Below, piece after piece: positions 1-8,116 of a stretch of 64,000 nucleotides of DNA. Position numbers and translations under genes: made by a program. A model generated the notes under the pieces. That model saw nothing but the letters and a program-made list of their open reading frames with translations, did no database searches and was not told the origin of the DNA. The DNA lies in the NCBI RefSeq assembly GCF_900010755.1, contig NZ_CZJT01000091.1, positions 112,173 through 176,172 on the forward strand, read 5' to 3'. This stretch comes from Paeniglutamicibacter antarcticus. GTDB taxonomy: Bacteria > Actinomycetota > Actinomycetes > Actinomycetales > Micrococcaceae. Numbering within the stretch: the stretch's first letter is position 1; each line of letters begins with the position of its first letter.

Positions 1-2
1 AC

Positions 3-653
3 ACCTGGGAGCAAGTGCGTCAGGCCCGGCGCCTGCTGATTTTGAGCTCCGCCGCCTTCGATTTCCCCGCCGAGCTGCCCGCCAACGCCCGCTACGTGGG
101 GCCGATACTCGATGACCCGGCCTGGGCTTCGGAGACCCGGTGGGAGATGCCACCGGGGGATGACCCGTTGGTGTTGGTGGCGATGTCATCGACGTTCCAG
201 GACCATGTGCCATGCATGCAGCGGATCGTGGATGCGCTGGGGACCCTACCCGTGCGCGGCGTGGTCACAACCGGCCCCGCCGTGGCGCCTGAAGCGATCC
301 GCGCCCCGGCCAACGTCTGCGTGGTGGCCGCGGCACCCCACCACGATGTGATGGGCCAGATGAACCTGGTCATCACCCACGGGGGCCACGGAACCGTCGT
401 GAAGGCGCTGGTTGCAGGGGTGCCGCTTGTCATCTTGCCGCACGGCCGCGACCAGGCGGGCAACGGGGTTCGAGTGAGCTCCCGCGGTGCAGGCCTGAGA
501 GTATCGCGCAAGGCCACCGCGCCCCGGATTGCCCGGGCCATCGGCACGGTGCTGAACGATGCGGGCTACTTGCGGGCCGCGGGGCAACTCGGTGAGAGTA
601 TTGCCCGCGATGTGGCGAAGGCTTCGCTGCTGCTCGATGAGATCGAATGGTGA
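3..653 (+). CDS. Glycosyltransferase of the MGT/UDPGT (GT1) type, C-terminal part, cut by the window edge
   Basis: The frame is open to the left edge with no stop, so this is the last 216 codons of a longer gene; the GTG at 15 is internal rather than a start. The C-terminal nucleotide-sugar-binding half of a GT-B enzyme is visible: THGGHGTVVKAL followed by a GVP...P...DQ..N pattern, which matches the donor-binding signature HGGxGTxxEALxxGxPxxxxPxxxDQxxN. The usual Glu of that signature is Lys here (VVKAL). Such enzymes move a sugar from an NDP donor to a small molecule or lipid. The acceptor cannot be told from this part. No co-directional partner follows. Confidence 0.8.
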   Translation, partial: TWEQVRQARRLLILSSAAFDFPAELPANARYVGPILDDPAWASETRWEMPPGDDPLVLVAMSSTFQDHVPCMQRIVDALGTLPVRGVVTTGPAVAPEAIRAPANVCVVAAAPHHDVMGQMNLVITHGGHGTVVKALVAGVPLVILPHGRDQAGNGVRVSSRGAGLRVSRKATAPRIARAIGTVLNDAGYLRAAGQLGESIARDVAKASLLLDEIEW

Positions 654-1176
654 GTTGCTCGATGAGCCAGAATGGTGAGCTTCAGCGTTGGACTTGAGCG
701 GTGAGCGTCAAAGTTTGGTCCGACGGGAGGGGCCTTGGCAGATGGCCCTGGCGTGCGCGGCGGGGGATGGAGCGGGCGCCTCCGTCGGTGACGCGAATCA
801 GGAACCGGTGGTCGCAGAAGTGGAACTCGATATCGAAGACGCCGGGGCCACCCCGGGGGCCGCCGGCGATCCAGGAGGTTCCATGGGGTGCGCCCTCCCG
901 GTATCCGTTTCCAGCACCGCAAGCCACCTGTGAAGATTGCCCGGGTTCATGCTGTTGCCGACACCACTCTGTGGTGGCCGGCGAGGAAATTGGCAGGCGG
1001 TGACTGGTGCGTGCCTGCAAGCGCGTTCTTTCTTGCGCCCTTCAGGGAGTTCATGGATCCGTGGTGGCCACGCACATCAGCAAGGCCACGCGTTCACCGG
1101 TGAACGGTATGCGTGCGCCGGTACGCCGAGCACGGCCGCCGCCTGGGCAGTGGCCATGCCGGCGTTGGACCCGCTG
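654..1176. other. Intergenic region without a supported gene
   Basis: This 523-bp gap separates two convergent genes. GC is high and open frames occur on both strands, but none has a recognisable domain together with a ribosome site. A GGAGG followed by ATG at 882 opens only 16 codons. A minus-strand stretch near 700-850 reads like a decayed protein end but I cannot assign it. Confidence 0.5.
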
Positions 1177-2823
1177 TTAGGAGTTGATGCCGATGCTGAC
1201 CCGGCCGTTTTCAACCAGCCAGCGCTGGTCAAGGCGGACGTTGTCAAGCAGCCGGCGGTCGTGCGTGACCAGCAGCAGGGCGCCCTCGTAGGCTTCGAGC
1301 GCTTCCTCGAGCTGTTCGATGGCGGGCAGGTCAAGGTGGTTTGTCGGTTCATCGAGCACCAGCAAGTTGACCCCGCGGGCCTGCAACAAGGCAAGCCCGG
1401 AACGGGTGCGTTCGCCGGGGGACAGGTCGCGGACCAGGGATGCGGTCTGGTGCGCCTTGAGCCCGAACTTGGCCAACAACGTGCGCGCCTCGGCCGGGTT
1501 CATCTCCGGAACCGCAAGCTCAAAGGCATCTCCCAGCGGGGTGTCCTCGCCGAGGTAGCTGCGTGCCTGGTCGATTTCGCCGATGGCCACCGAGGAACCC
1601 AGCGACGCCGAACCCGTATCAGGTGCCAGGTGGCCCAGCAGCAGGTTCAGCAGCGTTGACTTGCCGGCGCCGTTGGGGCCGGTGATGCCGATCCGGTCCC
1701 CGGCGCTGACCTGTGCAGAGACCGGGCCGAAGGTGAAATCGCCGCGGGTGATGGAGGCCTCGTTCAGCGTGGAAACCACCGAGGAACCACGCGGGGCGGC
1801 AGCAATCTCGAACTGCAACACCCATTCCTTGCGCGGTTCGATGACCTCATCCAGCCGGGCAATGCGCGATTCCATCTGGCGGACCTTCTGCGCCTGCTTT
1901 TCGGAGGACTCGTTGGAGGCCTTGCGGCGCATCTTGTCATTGTCAGGGTTCTTCTTCATGGCGTTGCGCACGCCTTGGGAAGACCATTCGCGCTGCGTGC
2001 GGGCGCGGGAGACCAGGTCCGCTTTCTTGTCGGCGAACTCGTCGTAGGCCTCGCGGGCATGCCGGCGGTTGATGGAACGCTCTTCAAGGTAGGAGTCGTA
2101 GCCGCCGTCGTACACGGCAACCTGGTTTTGGGCCAGGTCCAGTTCGACGATGCGGGTGACGCAGCGGGCCAGGAATTCGCGGTCGTGGGAGACCAGCACC
2201 ACGCCGGTGCGCAGCGAGGAGACGAAGGATTCCAGGCGCTCAAGACCGGCCAAATCAAGGTCGTTGGTCGGCTCGTCGAGCAGCACCAGGTCGAAGCGGG
2301 AAAGCAGCAGGGCTGCCAAGGCCACGCGGGCCACCTGGCCGCCGGAAAGCGCAGTCATCAGGGTGTCGGTGGGCAGATCGAAGCCAAGCTCGGCGAGGGT
2401 TGCCGGGGCGCGGTCCTCAAGGTCCATCGCACCGGAAGCCATCCAGTGGTCAAACGCGCTCGCGTAGGCGTCGTCGGCTCCCGGTGCGCCGGAGCCCAGG
2501 GCTTCGGCGGTTCTCTCCATGTCGGTGGTGGCCTGGGCGCACCCGGTGCGCCGGGCCAGGTAGGCCTCGATGGTTTCGCCTTCGATGCGCTCGTGTTCCT
2601 GCGGCAGCCAGCCGATGAACGCGCCGTCGGGCGCCGTGGAGACGGTGCCGCCCAGTGGTTCGTCGACCCCTGCCAGCAGGCGCAGCAGCGTCGATTTTCC
2701 GGCACCGTTGGCGCCCACAACGCCGATCACGTCCCCGGGGGAGACGGTGAAGTTCAGGGAAGAGAAAAGGGTTCGGTGGGCGTGTCCACCGGCAAGGTCC
2801 TTGGCCACGAGCGTTGCAGTCAT
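1177..2823 (-). CDS. ABC-F family ATP-binding protein
   Basis: 548 aa with two ABC ATPase domains in one chain and no membrane segment, as in the ABC-F family of ribosome-associated factors (translation factors such as EttA, or antibiotic-resistance proteins of the Vga/Msr/OptrA type). First domain: Walker A GANGAGKST at about residues 37-45, signature LSGGQ, Walker B plus LDEPTNDLDL. Second domain: GPNGAGKST, signature LSPGE, LDEPTNHLDL. A charged interdomain linker rich in Arg, Lys and Glu lies between them, as expected for the P-site tRNA interaction motif. The start is ATG at 2823; upstream there is little Shine-Dalgarno match. It is monocistronic. Whether it is a housekeeping or a resistance ABC-F cannot be decided from the sequence alone. 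Confidence 0.9.
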   Translation of the reverse strand: MTATLVAKDLAGGHAHRTLFSSLNFTVSPGDVIGVVGANGAGKSTLLRLLAGVDEPLGGTVSTAPDGAFIGWLPQEHERIEGETIEAYLARRTGCAQATTDMERTAEALGSGAPGADDAYASAFDHWMASGAMDLEDRAPATLAELGFDLPTDTLMTALSGGQVARVALAALLLSRFDLVLLDEPTNDLDLAGLERLESFVSSLRTGVVLVSHDREFLARCVTRIVELDLAQNQVAVYDGGYDSYLEERSINRRHAREAYDEFADKKADLVSRARTQREWSSQGVRNAMKKNPDNDKMRRKASNESSEKQAQKVRQMESRIARLDEVIEPRKEWVLQFEIAAAPRGSSVVSTLNEASITRGDFTFGPVSAQVSAGDRIGITGPNGAGKSTLLNLLLGHLAPDTGSASLGSSVAIGEIDQARSYLGEDTPLGDAFELAVPEMNPAEARTLLAKFGLKAHQTASLVRDLSPGERTRSGLALLQARGVNLLVLDEPTNHLDLPAIEQLEEALEAYEGALLLVTHDRRLLDNVRLDQRWLVENGRVSIGINS

Positions 2824-2904
2824 GGAACCATTTTAGTCAATGCGCACCGGGCCCCGGGACCACCCCGGCAGTTGCCCCCGGGAGCCATCCAGTGGCGGGG
2901 TCGG

Positions 2905-3903
2905 CTAGCGCAGGTACGCCGAGCTCATCCAGCCGGTCTTCGCCCCGTATTTCACCTGCACCCACACGCCTGATTTCTTGCCGGTCAGGGTAACTTTCGT
3001 GCCCTTTTTCACCGTCATGAGGATGGCCGAACCTGTGGTTGCGCCCTGGCGCAGATTCACATTTGCGGTGGTGGTCTTGGTGGTGGCCGTAACGGTGGTT
3101 GGCTTGGGCGCCGGCTTCGGGGCGCTGGCAACACCGTAATAGTGCTCCAGGGTCTTGGATTTCTTCTTCACCATGGCGTTGGCCTGCGCTGGTCCCACGT
3201 AGCGGAAATGCCACGGTTCGTACTTCACGCCGGTGACGCTTTCCTGGCCCTTGGGGTAGCGCAGCACAAAGCCGTACTTCGGGGCGTTCTTGGCCATCCA
3301 TTTGCCCACCGGCGTGTTGGCGAAGCAATCCTGCAGGGCGCATGCGCGGTTGTAGTTGCCCACGTCGATGCTCAAGCCGGTCTGGTGCTCGGAGGTGCCG
3401 GGTTTTGCCGCGATACGCAGGGCATAGGCGGATCCGTACCAGGCCGTGTACTGGTCAACAATCTGCTTTTGCGAGGCGTAAGAACGGTACCCGGAGGTGA
3501 GTTTGATGCTCACGCCGTCCTTTTTGGCGGCCGCGGCAAGTTTCCGGTAGGCGGTTGCGGTAGTGGTTTGCAGGCGAACGCCGGTTCCGGAGATGGTCGA
3601 GGTTTTCGGTACAAAGGTCTTGGGAACCAAAGGGTAGAACTTGGAAACCAGCACGTCGGCCTTGGCAGGGTTGCGTGGCGGCACCGGCTTCTTGGCAAGC
3701 TGAGGGGCGACGGCGAGTGCAGGGGCGACGGCGAATTGCGGGGCAATGGTGAGCGCCGATGGGACCAGCAGTGGTGCCGCAACAGGTGCTGCCGCAGTTA
3801 CAGGAACTGCCGCCAGGGCAGGTGCCACCCAGGAAGTGAACCACAGGGAAAGTGTCAGTGCCGAAGCTGCCAGGAGGGCCGGGATTTTTACGTGTTTGCG
3901 CAT
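2905..3903 (-). CDS. Secreted D-alanyl-D-alanine carboxypeptidase, VanY-like (M15B), with C-terminal SH3b domain
   Basis: 332 aa from the ATG at 3903. The product starts with a classic Sec signal peptide (MRKHVKIPALLAAS, then a hydrophobic run ending APALA). An in-frame GTG at 3927 would only add a poor N-region. After an Ala/Pro/Val-rich stretch comes the peptidase domain with the M15B metal motif SEHQTGLSIDVG (His and Asp ligands) and, later, EPWHF (catalytic Glu and third His ligand). The last 60 residues form a bacterial SH3 domain (NVNLRQGATTGSA ... GWMSSAYLR), which probably binds peptidoglycan. It should trim the terminal D-Ala of cell-wall stem peptides outside the membrane. No vancomycin-resistance genes are nearby, so a housekeeping wall role is likely. 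Confidence 0.9.
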   Translation of the reverse strand: MRKHVKIPALLAASALTLSLWFTSWVAPALAAVPVTAAAPVAAPLLVPSALTIAPQFAVAPALAVAPQLAKKPVPPRNPAKADVLVSKFYPLVPKTFVPKTSTISGTGVRLQTTTATAYRKLAAAAKKDGVSIKLTSGYRSYASQKQIVDQYTAWYGSAYALRIAAKPGTSEHQTGLSIDVGNYNRACALQDCFANTPVGKWMAKNAPKYGFVLRYPKGQESVTGVKYEPWHFRYVGPAQANAMVKKKSKTLEHYYGVASAPKPAPKPTTVTATTKTTTANVNLRQGATTGSAILMTVKKGTKVTLTGKKSGVWVQVKYGAKTGWMSSAYLR

Positions 3904-3972
3904 GGTGTGGAGCCGGTGGCCAATCACTTGATGACGCCGGACCTTGCTGCGCGGCGTGCCGTGAGGCCCATC

Positions 3973-4647
3973 CTATCCAGACGCGGGGGCGAATAGCCGG
4001 GAATGGGGGTTGAAAATTCCCGAGGCAATGTAGAAGACGTTGCTGAAGACGATGAGCACCGCATTGGTGATGAGGTACATCGCGGTGGTCAGTGCCGGGA
4101 CCGCGTCGGGGTTCAGCGTGTAGGCGAAATACACGCGCAATGCGGCATCAACCAGGAATCCTAGTCCCCAGATGAGGGTCGAAGTCCGCCACATCCGCCG
4201 GAAACGCGGCGCCGATTCCCAGTGGTTTTCCCACCCGCCGGGCCAGTGCAGCCGGCCCTCGAGCAGCGGCCGGGTGAACGTGTATACAAGTGGCCGGGGT
4301 GAGCGCAGGGAATAGATGAACCAGCATCCGGTTCCGGCGGTGATTGCTGCATCGCGGGCCATCAAGAATTGCGGGCTCCCGGGAATGAACGCCAGCAGCA
4401 CCGCGGCCAGCGAGACCAGGGAAAAGTACGTGGTGATGATCGAGGTGCCGGGCGGGCGCCGGATCAGCGAGTAGATGGCCGGGACTCCGGTGGCCACCGC
4501 GATGATGGCCAATGCCGGGTAGATTTCCAGGCCCAGGAGGCGCAACGCGTAGTAGAGCGCCGGCGGAAGCGCCATCGCGGCCACGAACCACAGGGCGGAG
4601 ACCCAGCGTGGTGCGCCGGGTGGTGTGGATGCGCCGCCGCGAACCAC
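3973..4647 (-). CDS. Integral membrane protein, VC0807-like family
   Basis: 224 aa with about five or six hydrophobic segments (for example WFVAAMALPPALYYALRLLG and later FIPGSPQFLMARDAAITAG). The middle part RSPRPLVYTFTRPLLEG is typical of the VC0807 family of unknown function. The start is a GTG at 4647, preceded by an AGGTG-like site. The DUF4287 gene lies 36 bp upstream on the same strand, so the two may be co-transcribed. Function unknown; the family assignment is from memory of the motif. Confidence 0.7.
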   Translation of the reverse strand: MVRGGASTPPGAPRWVSALWFVAAMALPPALYYALRLLGLEIYPALAIIAVATGVPAIYSLIRRPPGTSIITTYFSLVSLAAVLLAFIPGSPQFLMARDAAITAGTGCWFIYSLRSPRPLVYTFTRPLLEGRLHWPGGWENHWESAPRFRRMWRTSTLIWGLGFLVDAALRVYFAYTLNPDAVPALTTAMYLITNAVLIVFSNVFYIASGIFNPHSRLFAPASG

Positions 4648-4683
4648 TGGGGCACCTGGGTGACGTGGGCTGTTCGACGCGGG

Positions 4684-4902
4684 CTACTGGGGTTCGGCTG
4701 GATGTTCGGACCTGAACACATGCACCAGTGCGTTTGCGTGCCCGTGGCCGATGCCGTGCTCGGATTTCAGCCAGTTGACTTGTTCCAGGTGTTTTTGTCC
4801 GGCGACAGACTCCAGCAGGCCCATCCAATGCCCGATGGGTTTGCCATAGGTGGTTTCGATTGAAGGAAAGTAGGACCGGGGCCCCTTGACGGCGTCGCTC
4901 AT
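4684..4902 (-). CDS. Small DUF4287 domain protein
   Basis: 72 aa. The whole protein is one DUF4287 domain: a YFPSIE..YGKP start, then WLKSEHGIGHGHANALV, a helix-rich module found alone or fused to DUF5655 in many actinobacteria. Its biochemical role is not known. ATG at 4902. It precedes the VC0807-like gene in the same direction. Confidence 0.85.
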   Translation of the reverse strand: MSDAVKGPRSYFPSIETTYGKPIGHWMGLLESVAGQKHLEQVNWLKSEHGIGHGHANALVHVFRSEHPAEPQ

Positions 4903-5210
4903 GGGTTAAATACGACCAAAGCCAGATTCCCGGGACAAGGGGGAGGGCAGCATCGAATCCTGAGCGGGTGACGGTCGCCAGTCGCCGCCTTGGGTGCGGT
5001 GGCGGGCGTGCAGGCATGCGTGACTTTGTACCCTAGCCGCACCACGGGTCCGGTAGCAGGATGGGAATACGCCGACGGAAGAAAAGGAACCCGGGCAACA
5101 ACGCGCGGAATTCCCAAAAATCCGAAGGGCCCAACCGGGCAAGCCTCCGCCTCACGCGCCAACGACCTGTGACCCCGGGGGGAAAAATTAAAGGCAAGGA
5201 GATCTAAACC
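4903..5210. other. Divergent intergenic region
   Basis: 308 bp between the leftward DUF4287 gene and the rightward SPW gene, so it must hold both promoters. The only clear signal is the AAGGAG ribosome site just before 5211. No RNA or other gene is seen. Confidence 0.4.
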
Positions 5211-5576
5211 ATGAAGCGGTTTGGTGGATGGCAGAACTGGTTGGTAGTGGCAGCCGGCGTGTATACGTTGCTTGCCATAACGTGGACCAACGCTGTGGGT
5301 TCTTCGAATACGTACATGACCGCCGGCGGTATCGCATTGATTGTCATCGGCGCCATCAACATGGTGGCACCGGGCATGCCGGCAGCCGAATGGATCCAGT
5401 TGGTGGTGGCTTTGGCCGTCGTCGCATCCCCATGGATCGGCAGCTTTGCAACGGGCATGCCGGGCGTCGCCTGGAACACCTGGATTCCGGGTGTGGTGGC
5501 ACTTGCAGCCACGGGCTTGGCAATCCAGCCGGCCATGAAGGTTTACCACGAGCACCATCCGGTGGCTTCGCACTAG
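5211..5576 (+). CDS. SPW-repeat integral membrane protein
   Basis: 121 aa with four predicted hydrophobic segments. They are arranged as two SPW-type repeats: the first copy carries the degenerate WQNWLVVAAGVY and the second carries SPWIGSF, followed by a WN..I.G pattern. The family is common in actinobacteria and has no proven function. The start ATG at 5211 is backed by AAGGAG at good spacing. It stands alone in its direction. Confidence 0.85.
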   Translation: MKRFGGWQNWLVVAAGVYTLLAITWTNAVGSSNTYMTAGGIALIVIGAINMVAPGMPAAEWIQLVVALAVVASPWIGSFATGMPGVAWNTWIPGVVALAATGLAIQPAMKVYHEHHPVASH

Positions 5577-5718
5577 TTGCGTAGGGGAGAACGGAAGCTG
5601 GTCACTGTGCAGGCAGGTCCCGGACGCTGGTCGACGGGGCCTGCTTTCATGCCGTGATGTCGTGGTGCGCACCGAGGTGGATGCCGGCAGACGGATTCGT
5701 TGACGATAATCTGGGACC

Positions 5719-6231
5719 ATGCTCTTACGTAGCGAAACCCCAGATGACCGCCCCGCGATCGGCAAGGTTGTGTCGAAGGCGTTTGCCGACCCCGCCACGC
5801 CGGGCGAGCCCGGTGAAGTGGCGTTGTTGGAAGCACTGTATGCATGCGATGAATACATCGACCGATTCTCGGTGGTCGCACTCGTGGATGGGGAGCTCGT
5901 GGGCCACGCGATCGCCACGCGCGGGTGGCTCGACGGAGACATCCCGCTCTTGGGACTGGGCCCCATTGCCGTGGCCCCGGAGCACCAGGGCCGGGGGATC
6001 GGTGGGGCATTGCTCACCGAGATCCGCGAGCGGGCAACCGCATCGGGGGAGCAAGCCATCGTCCTGCTGGGGCATACCGGGTATTACCCGCGCTTCGGTT
6101 ATGTTCCGGCGATTCCCGCCGGGATCCTGCCCTCGGACCTGGGCTGGGCGGATCACTTCATGGTTTTGGCGCTTGATGACCGTGAACTTCCGCGCGGCAC
6201 GTTCACCTACGCGGCACCGTTTGGTGTGTAG
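5719..6231 (+). CDS. GNAT family N-acetyltransferase (YhbS-like)
   Basis: 170 aa. It has the GNAT fold motif A, with GLGPIAVAPEHQGRGIGGAL giving the acetyl-CoA pyrophosphate-binding RGIG loop, followed by a C-terminal YYPRFGYVPA motif typical of the YhbS subgroup. These proteins transfer acetyl groups from acetyl-CoA to an amine, but the substrate is unknown. It is monocistronic and convergent with the MarR gene. Confidence 0.85.
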   Translation: MLLRSETPDDRPAIGKVVSKAFADPATPGEPGEVALLEALYACDEYIDRFSVVALVDGELVGHAIATRGWLDGDIPLLGLGPIAVAPEHQGRGIGGALLTEIRERATASGEQAIVLLGHTGYYPRFGYVPAIPAGILPSDLGWADHFMVLALDDRELPRGTFTYAAPFGV

Positions 6232-6247
6232 GCTGCGGATCTAGCCT

Positions 6248-6295
6248 CCAGCACGGCTACCCGGCTGCATGCCAACAGCGAGGGGGCCGTGCTGG
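6248..6295. terminator. Candidate hairpin between convergent genes
   Basis: CCAGCACGGC at 6248-6257 pairs perfectly with GCCGTGCTGG at 6286-6295 across a 28-nt loop. It lies between the ends of the GNAT gene and the MarR gene. There is no long T-run, so it is only a possible bidirectional stop. Confidence 0.35.
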
Positions 6296-6383
6296 CTCCC
6301 CTCGCCGTTGGCCCGGTGCTTGCCCGGTGTATTGACAGATTTTTAGCCAGTGCCTGCTGCCTGGCGGCTGCCGGAAGCGGCGC

Positions 6384-6851
6384 TTAGCCGGCTTCGACGT
6401 GGTTGCGCAGCTTGGTGGTCAGCTGTTGGAGCACCTTGAACTCCTCGGCGTCCAGCGCATCCCCGATCAGCGTGTGGATGCCCTTGACATGTTCGCGGCC
6501 GATCTCCTTTTGCAATCGAGCGCCCGCCTCGGTCAGCATGAACAGCACCGCCCGTTGGTCGGTGGGATCCGGCTCCCTGGACACCAGACCCTTGGATTCG
6601 AGCCGGTCAGCCATCCGGCTGAGACTCGGCTGGGAAATCAGCAGGTGCTGGTTCAAATCCGAGAGCCGGCTGGACCCGGAGGGGCAGCGCGAGAGGTTGA
6701 AGAGTACGTCGTACTCCCGGGTGCTCAGCTGCTTGAACTCCGGCAGCTTTTGCAGCTTGCGCATCACCGAGACCTGGGCCCGGAAGAGCGACTCCCATGC
6801 CGCATTCGAGTCACGCAGCGAGGCGGCACCCGGTGTCTCGGGGTCAGGCAT
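6384..6851 (-). CDS. MarR family transcriptional regulator
   Basis: 155 aa from the ATG at 6851. A winged helix-turn-helix is visible: LSTREYDVLFNL, LISQPSLSRMADRLESKGLV as the recognition region, then the wing DPTDQRAVLFMLTEAG. The ATG lies inside the end of the preceding monooxygenase gene (ATGCCTGA, 8-bp overlap), so the two are translationally coupled. A longer frame reaches 6962 but would overlap the oxidoreductase by more than 100 bp and adds a Pro/Arg-rich tail unlike the family, so I reject it. It probably controls its own operon and perhaps the divergent MFS exporter; the ligand is unknown. Confidence 0.9.
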   Translation of the reverse strand: MPDPETPGAASLRDSNAAWESLFRAQVSVMRKLQKLPEFKQLSTREYDVLFNLSRCPSGSSRLSDLNQHLLISQPSLSRMADRLESKGLVSREPDPTDQRAVLFMLTEAGARLQKEIGREHVKGIHTLIGDALDAEEFKVLQQLTTKLRNHVEAG

Positions 6852-7965
6852 TGGTGCCACCTGTGGATCCAACCGATCCGGCCGCCAGCTTGGCATCGCG
6901 TGCTGCCACGCGGTTGGCGTGGGTCGGTGCCTCCGGGTGGTCGGCGGGCTTGCGTGAGTCAAGTTCCTTGCGCAGTTCCGGCAGCACGTATTCGCCGAAC
7001 AGGTCCAGCTGCTCCAGCACGGTCTTGACCGGCAGGCCCGCGTGGTCCACCAGGAAGAGCTGGCGGTGGTAGTTGCCGAATGCCTCCTGGAAGGTGAGGG
7101 TCTTTTCGATCATTTCCTGCGGTGAGCCGACCGTCAGCGGGGTCTGCTCCATGAAGTCCTCCATGGAGGGGCCGTGGCCGTAGACCGGTGCGTTGTTGAA
7201 GTACGGGCGGAATTCGTTCATGGCGTCCTGTGAGTTCTTGCGGATGAAGAACTGGCCGCCCAGGCCCACGATCGCTTGGTCCGCGCGGCCGTGGCCGTAG
7301 TGCTCGTAGCGTTCGCGGTAGAGATCGATCAGCTGCTGGTAGTGCTCCTTGGGCCAGAAGATGTTGTTGGCGAAAAAGCCATCGCCGTAGTAGGCGGCGA
7401 TCTCGGCGACCTGCGGGGTGCGGATGGAGCCGTGCCAGACAAACGGTGCCACGTCATCGAGCGGACGCGGGGTGGAGGTGAAGTTCTGCAGCGGGGTGCG
7501 GTACTTGCCCTCCCAGTTCACGACGTCCTCGTCCCAGAGGCGGCGCAGCAGGTTGTAGTTTTCAATCGTCAGGTTCACCGAGTCCTGCATGTTCTTGCCG
7601 AACCACGGGTAGACCGGCGCGGTGTTGCCGCGGCCCAGCACCAGGTCCACGCGGCCGCCGGCGAGGTTCTGCAGCATCGAGAAGTCCTCGGCGATCTTCA
7701 CCGGGTCGTTGGTGGTGATCAGCGTGGTGGCAGTGGAGAGGATCAGCTTCTCGGTCTGCGCGGCGATGTAGGCCAGTGTGGTGGTGGGGGAGGATGAGAA
7801 GAACGGGCGGTTGTGGTGCTCGCCGATGGCGAAGACATCCATGCCGACCTCTTCGGTCTTTTTGGCAATGGCGACGATGTCGTCGATGCGCTGCTTTTCA
7901 CTCGGGGTGTTGCCGCTGACCGGGTTGCGGGTGATGTCGCTGACCGAGAATATGCCGAACTGCAT
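6844..7965 (-). CDS. LLM-class flavin-dependent oxidoreductase (CE1758-type luciferase-like monooxygenase)
   Basis: 373 aa. It starts at the ATG at 7965, preceded by AGGAGG at ideal spacing; the longer frame to 8052 lacks such a site. The sequence opens MQFGIFSVSDIT and contains the luciferase-like TIM-barrel pattern (FAIGEHHNRPF, TLAYIAAQTEKL, the VLGRGNTAPVY region), as in the CE1758 subgroup of FMN-dependent monooxygenases. The substrate is unknown. It needs reduced flavin from a partner reductase, which is not encoded nearby. It is coupled to the MarR regulator downstream and divergent from an MFS transporter, which suggests a small inducible detoxification or catabolic unit. Confidence 0.88.
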   Translation of the reverse strand: MQFGIFSVSDITRNPVSGNTPSEKQRIDDIVAIAKKTEEVGMDVFAIGEHHNRPFFSSSPTTTLAYIAAQTEKLILSTATTLITTNDPVKIAEDFSMLQNLAGGRVDLVLGRGNTAPVYPWFGKNMQDSVNLTIENYNLLRRLWDEDVVNWEGKYRTPLQNFTSTPRPLDDVAPFVWHGSIRTPQVAEIAAYYGDGFFANNIFWPKEHYQQLIDLYRERYEHYGHGRADQAIVGLGGQFFIRKNSQDAMNEFRPYFNNAPVYGHGPSMEDFMEQTPLTVGSPQEMIEKTLTFQEAFGNYHRQLFLVDHAGLPVKTVLEQLDLFGEYVLPELRKELDSRKPADHPEAPTHANRVAARDAKLAAGSVGSTGGTNA

Positions 7966-8014
7966 GGTGTCCCTCCTGGGGGGTGTTTGGTGCTGACAAT
8001 CATTCTGCCATATT

Positions 8015-8032
8015 TGTATGCGTTTGCATGTA
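8015..8032. promoter_or_regulatory. Candidate MarR-type operator in the divergent promoter region
   Basis: TGTATGCGTTTGCATGTA is a partial inverted repeat (ATGC and GCAT around GTTT, outer T and A) within the 151-bp gap between the leftward monooxygenase-marR operon and the rightward MFS gene. It sits in the most AT-rich part of that gap. MarR proteins usually bind such 16-20 bp inverted repeats. The assignment is inference from position. Confidence 0.35.
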
Positions 8033-8116
8033 ATAGCGCGCCGGTGGGTCAAATAATTCCCGGGCGCATTGTGCTGCGCATCACGTCAGAAACGAAGTCC
8101 GCGATATAGTCCGGCT

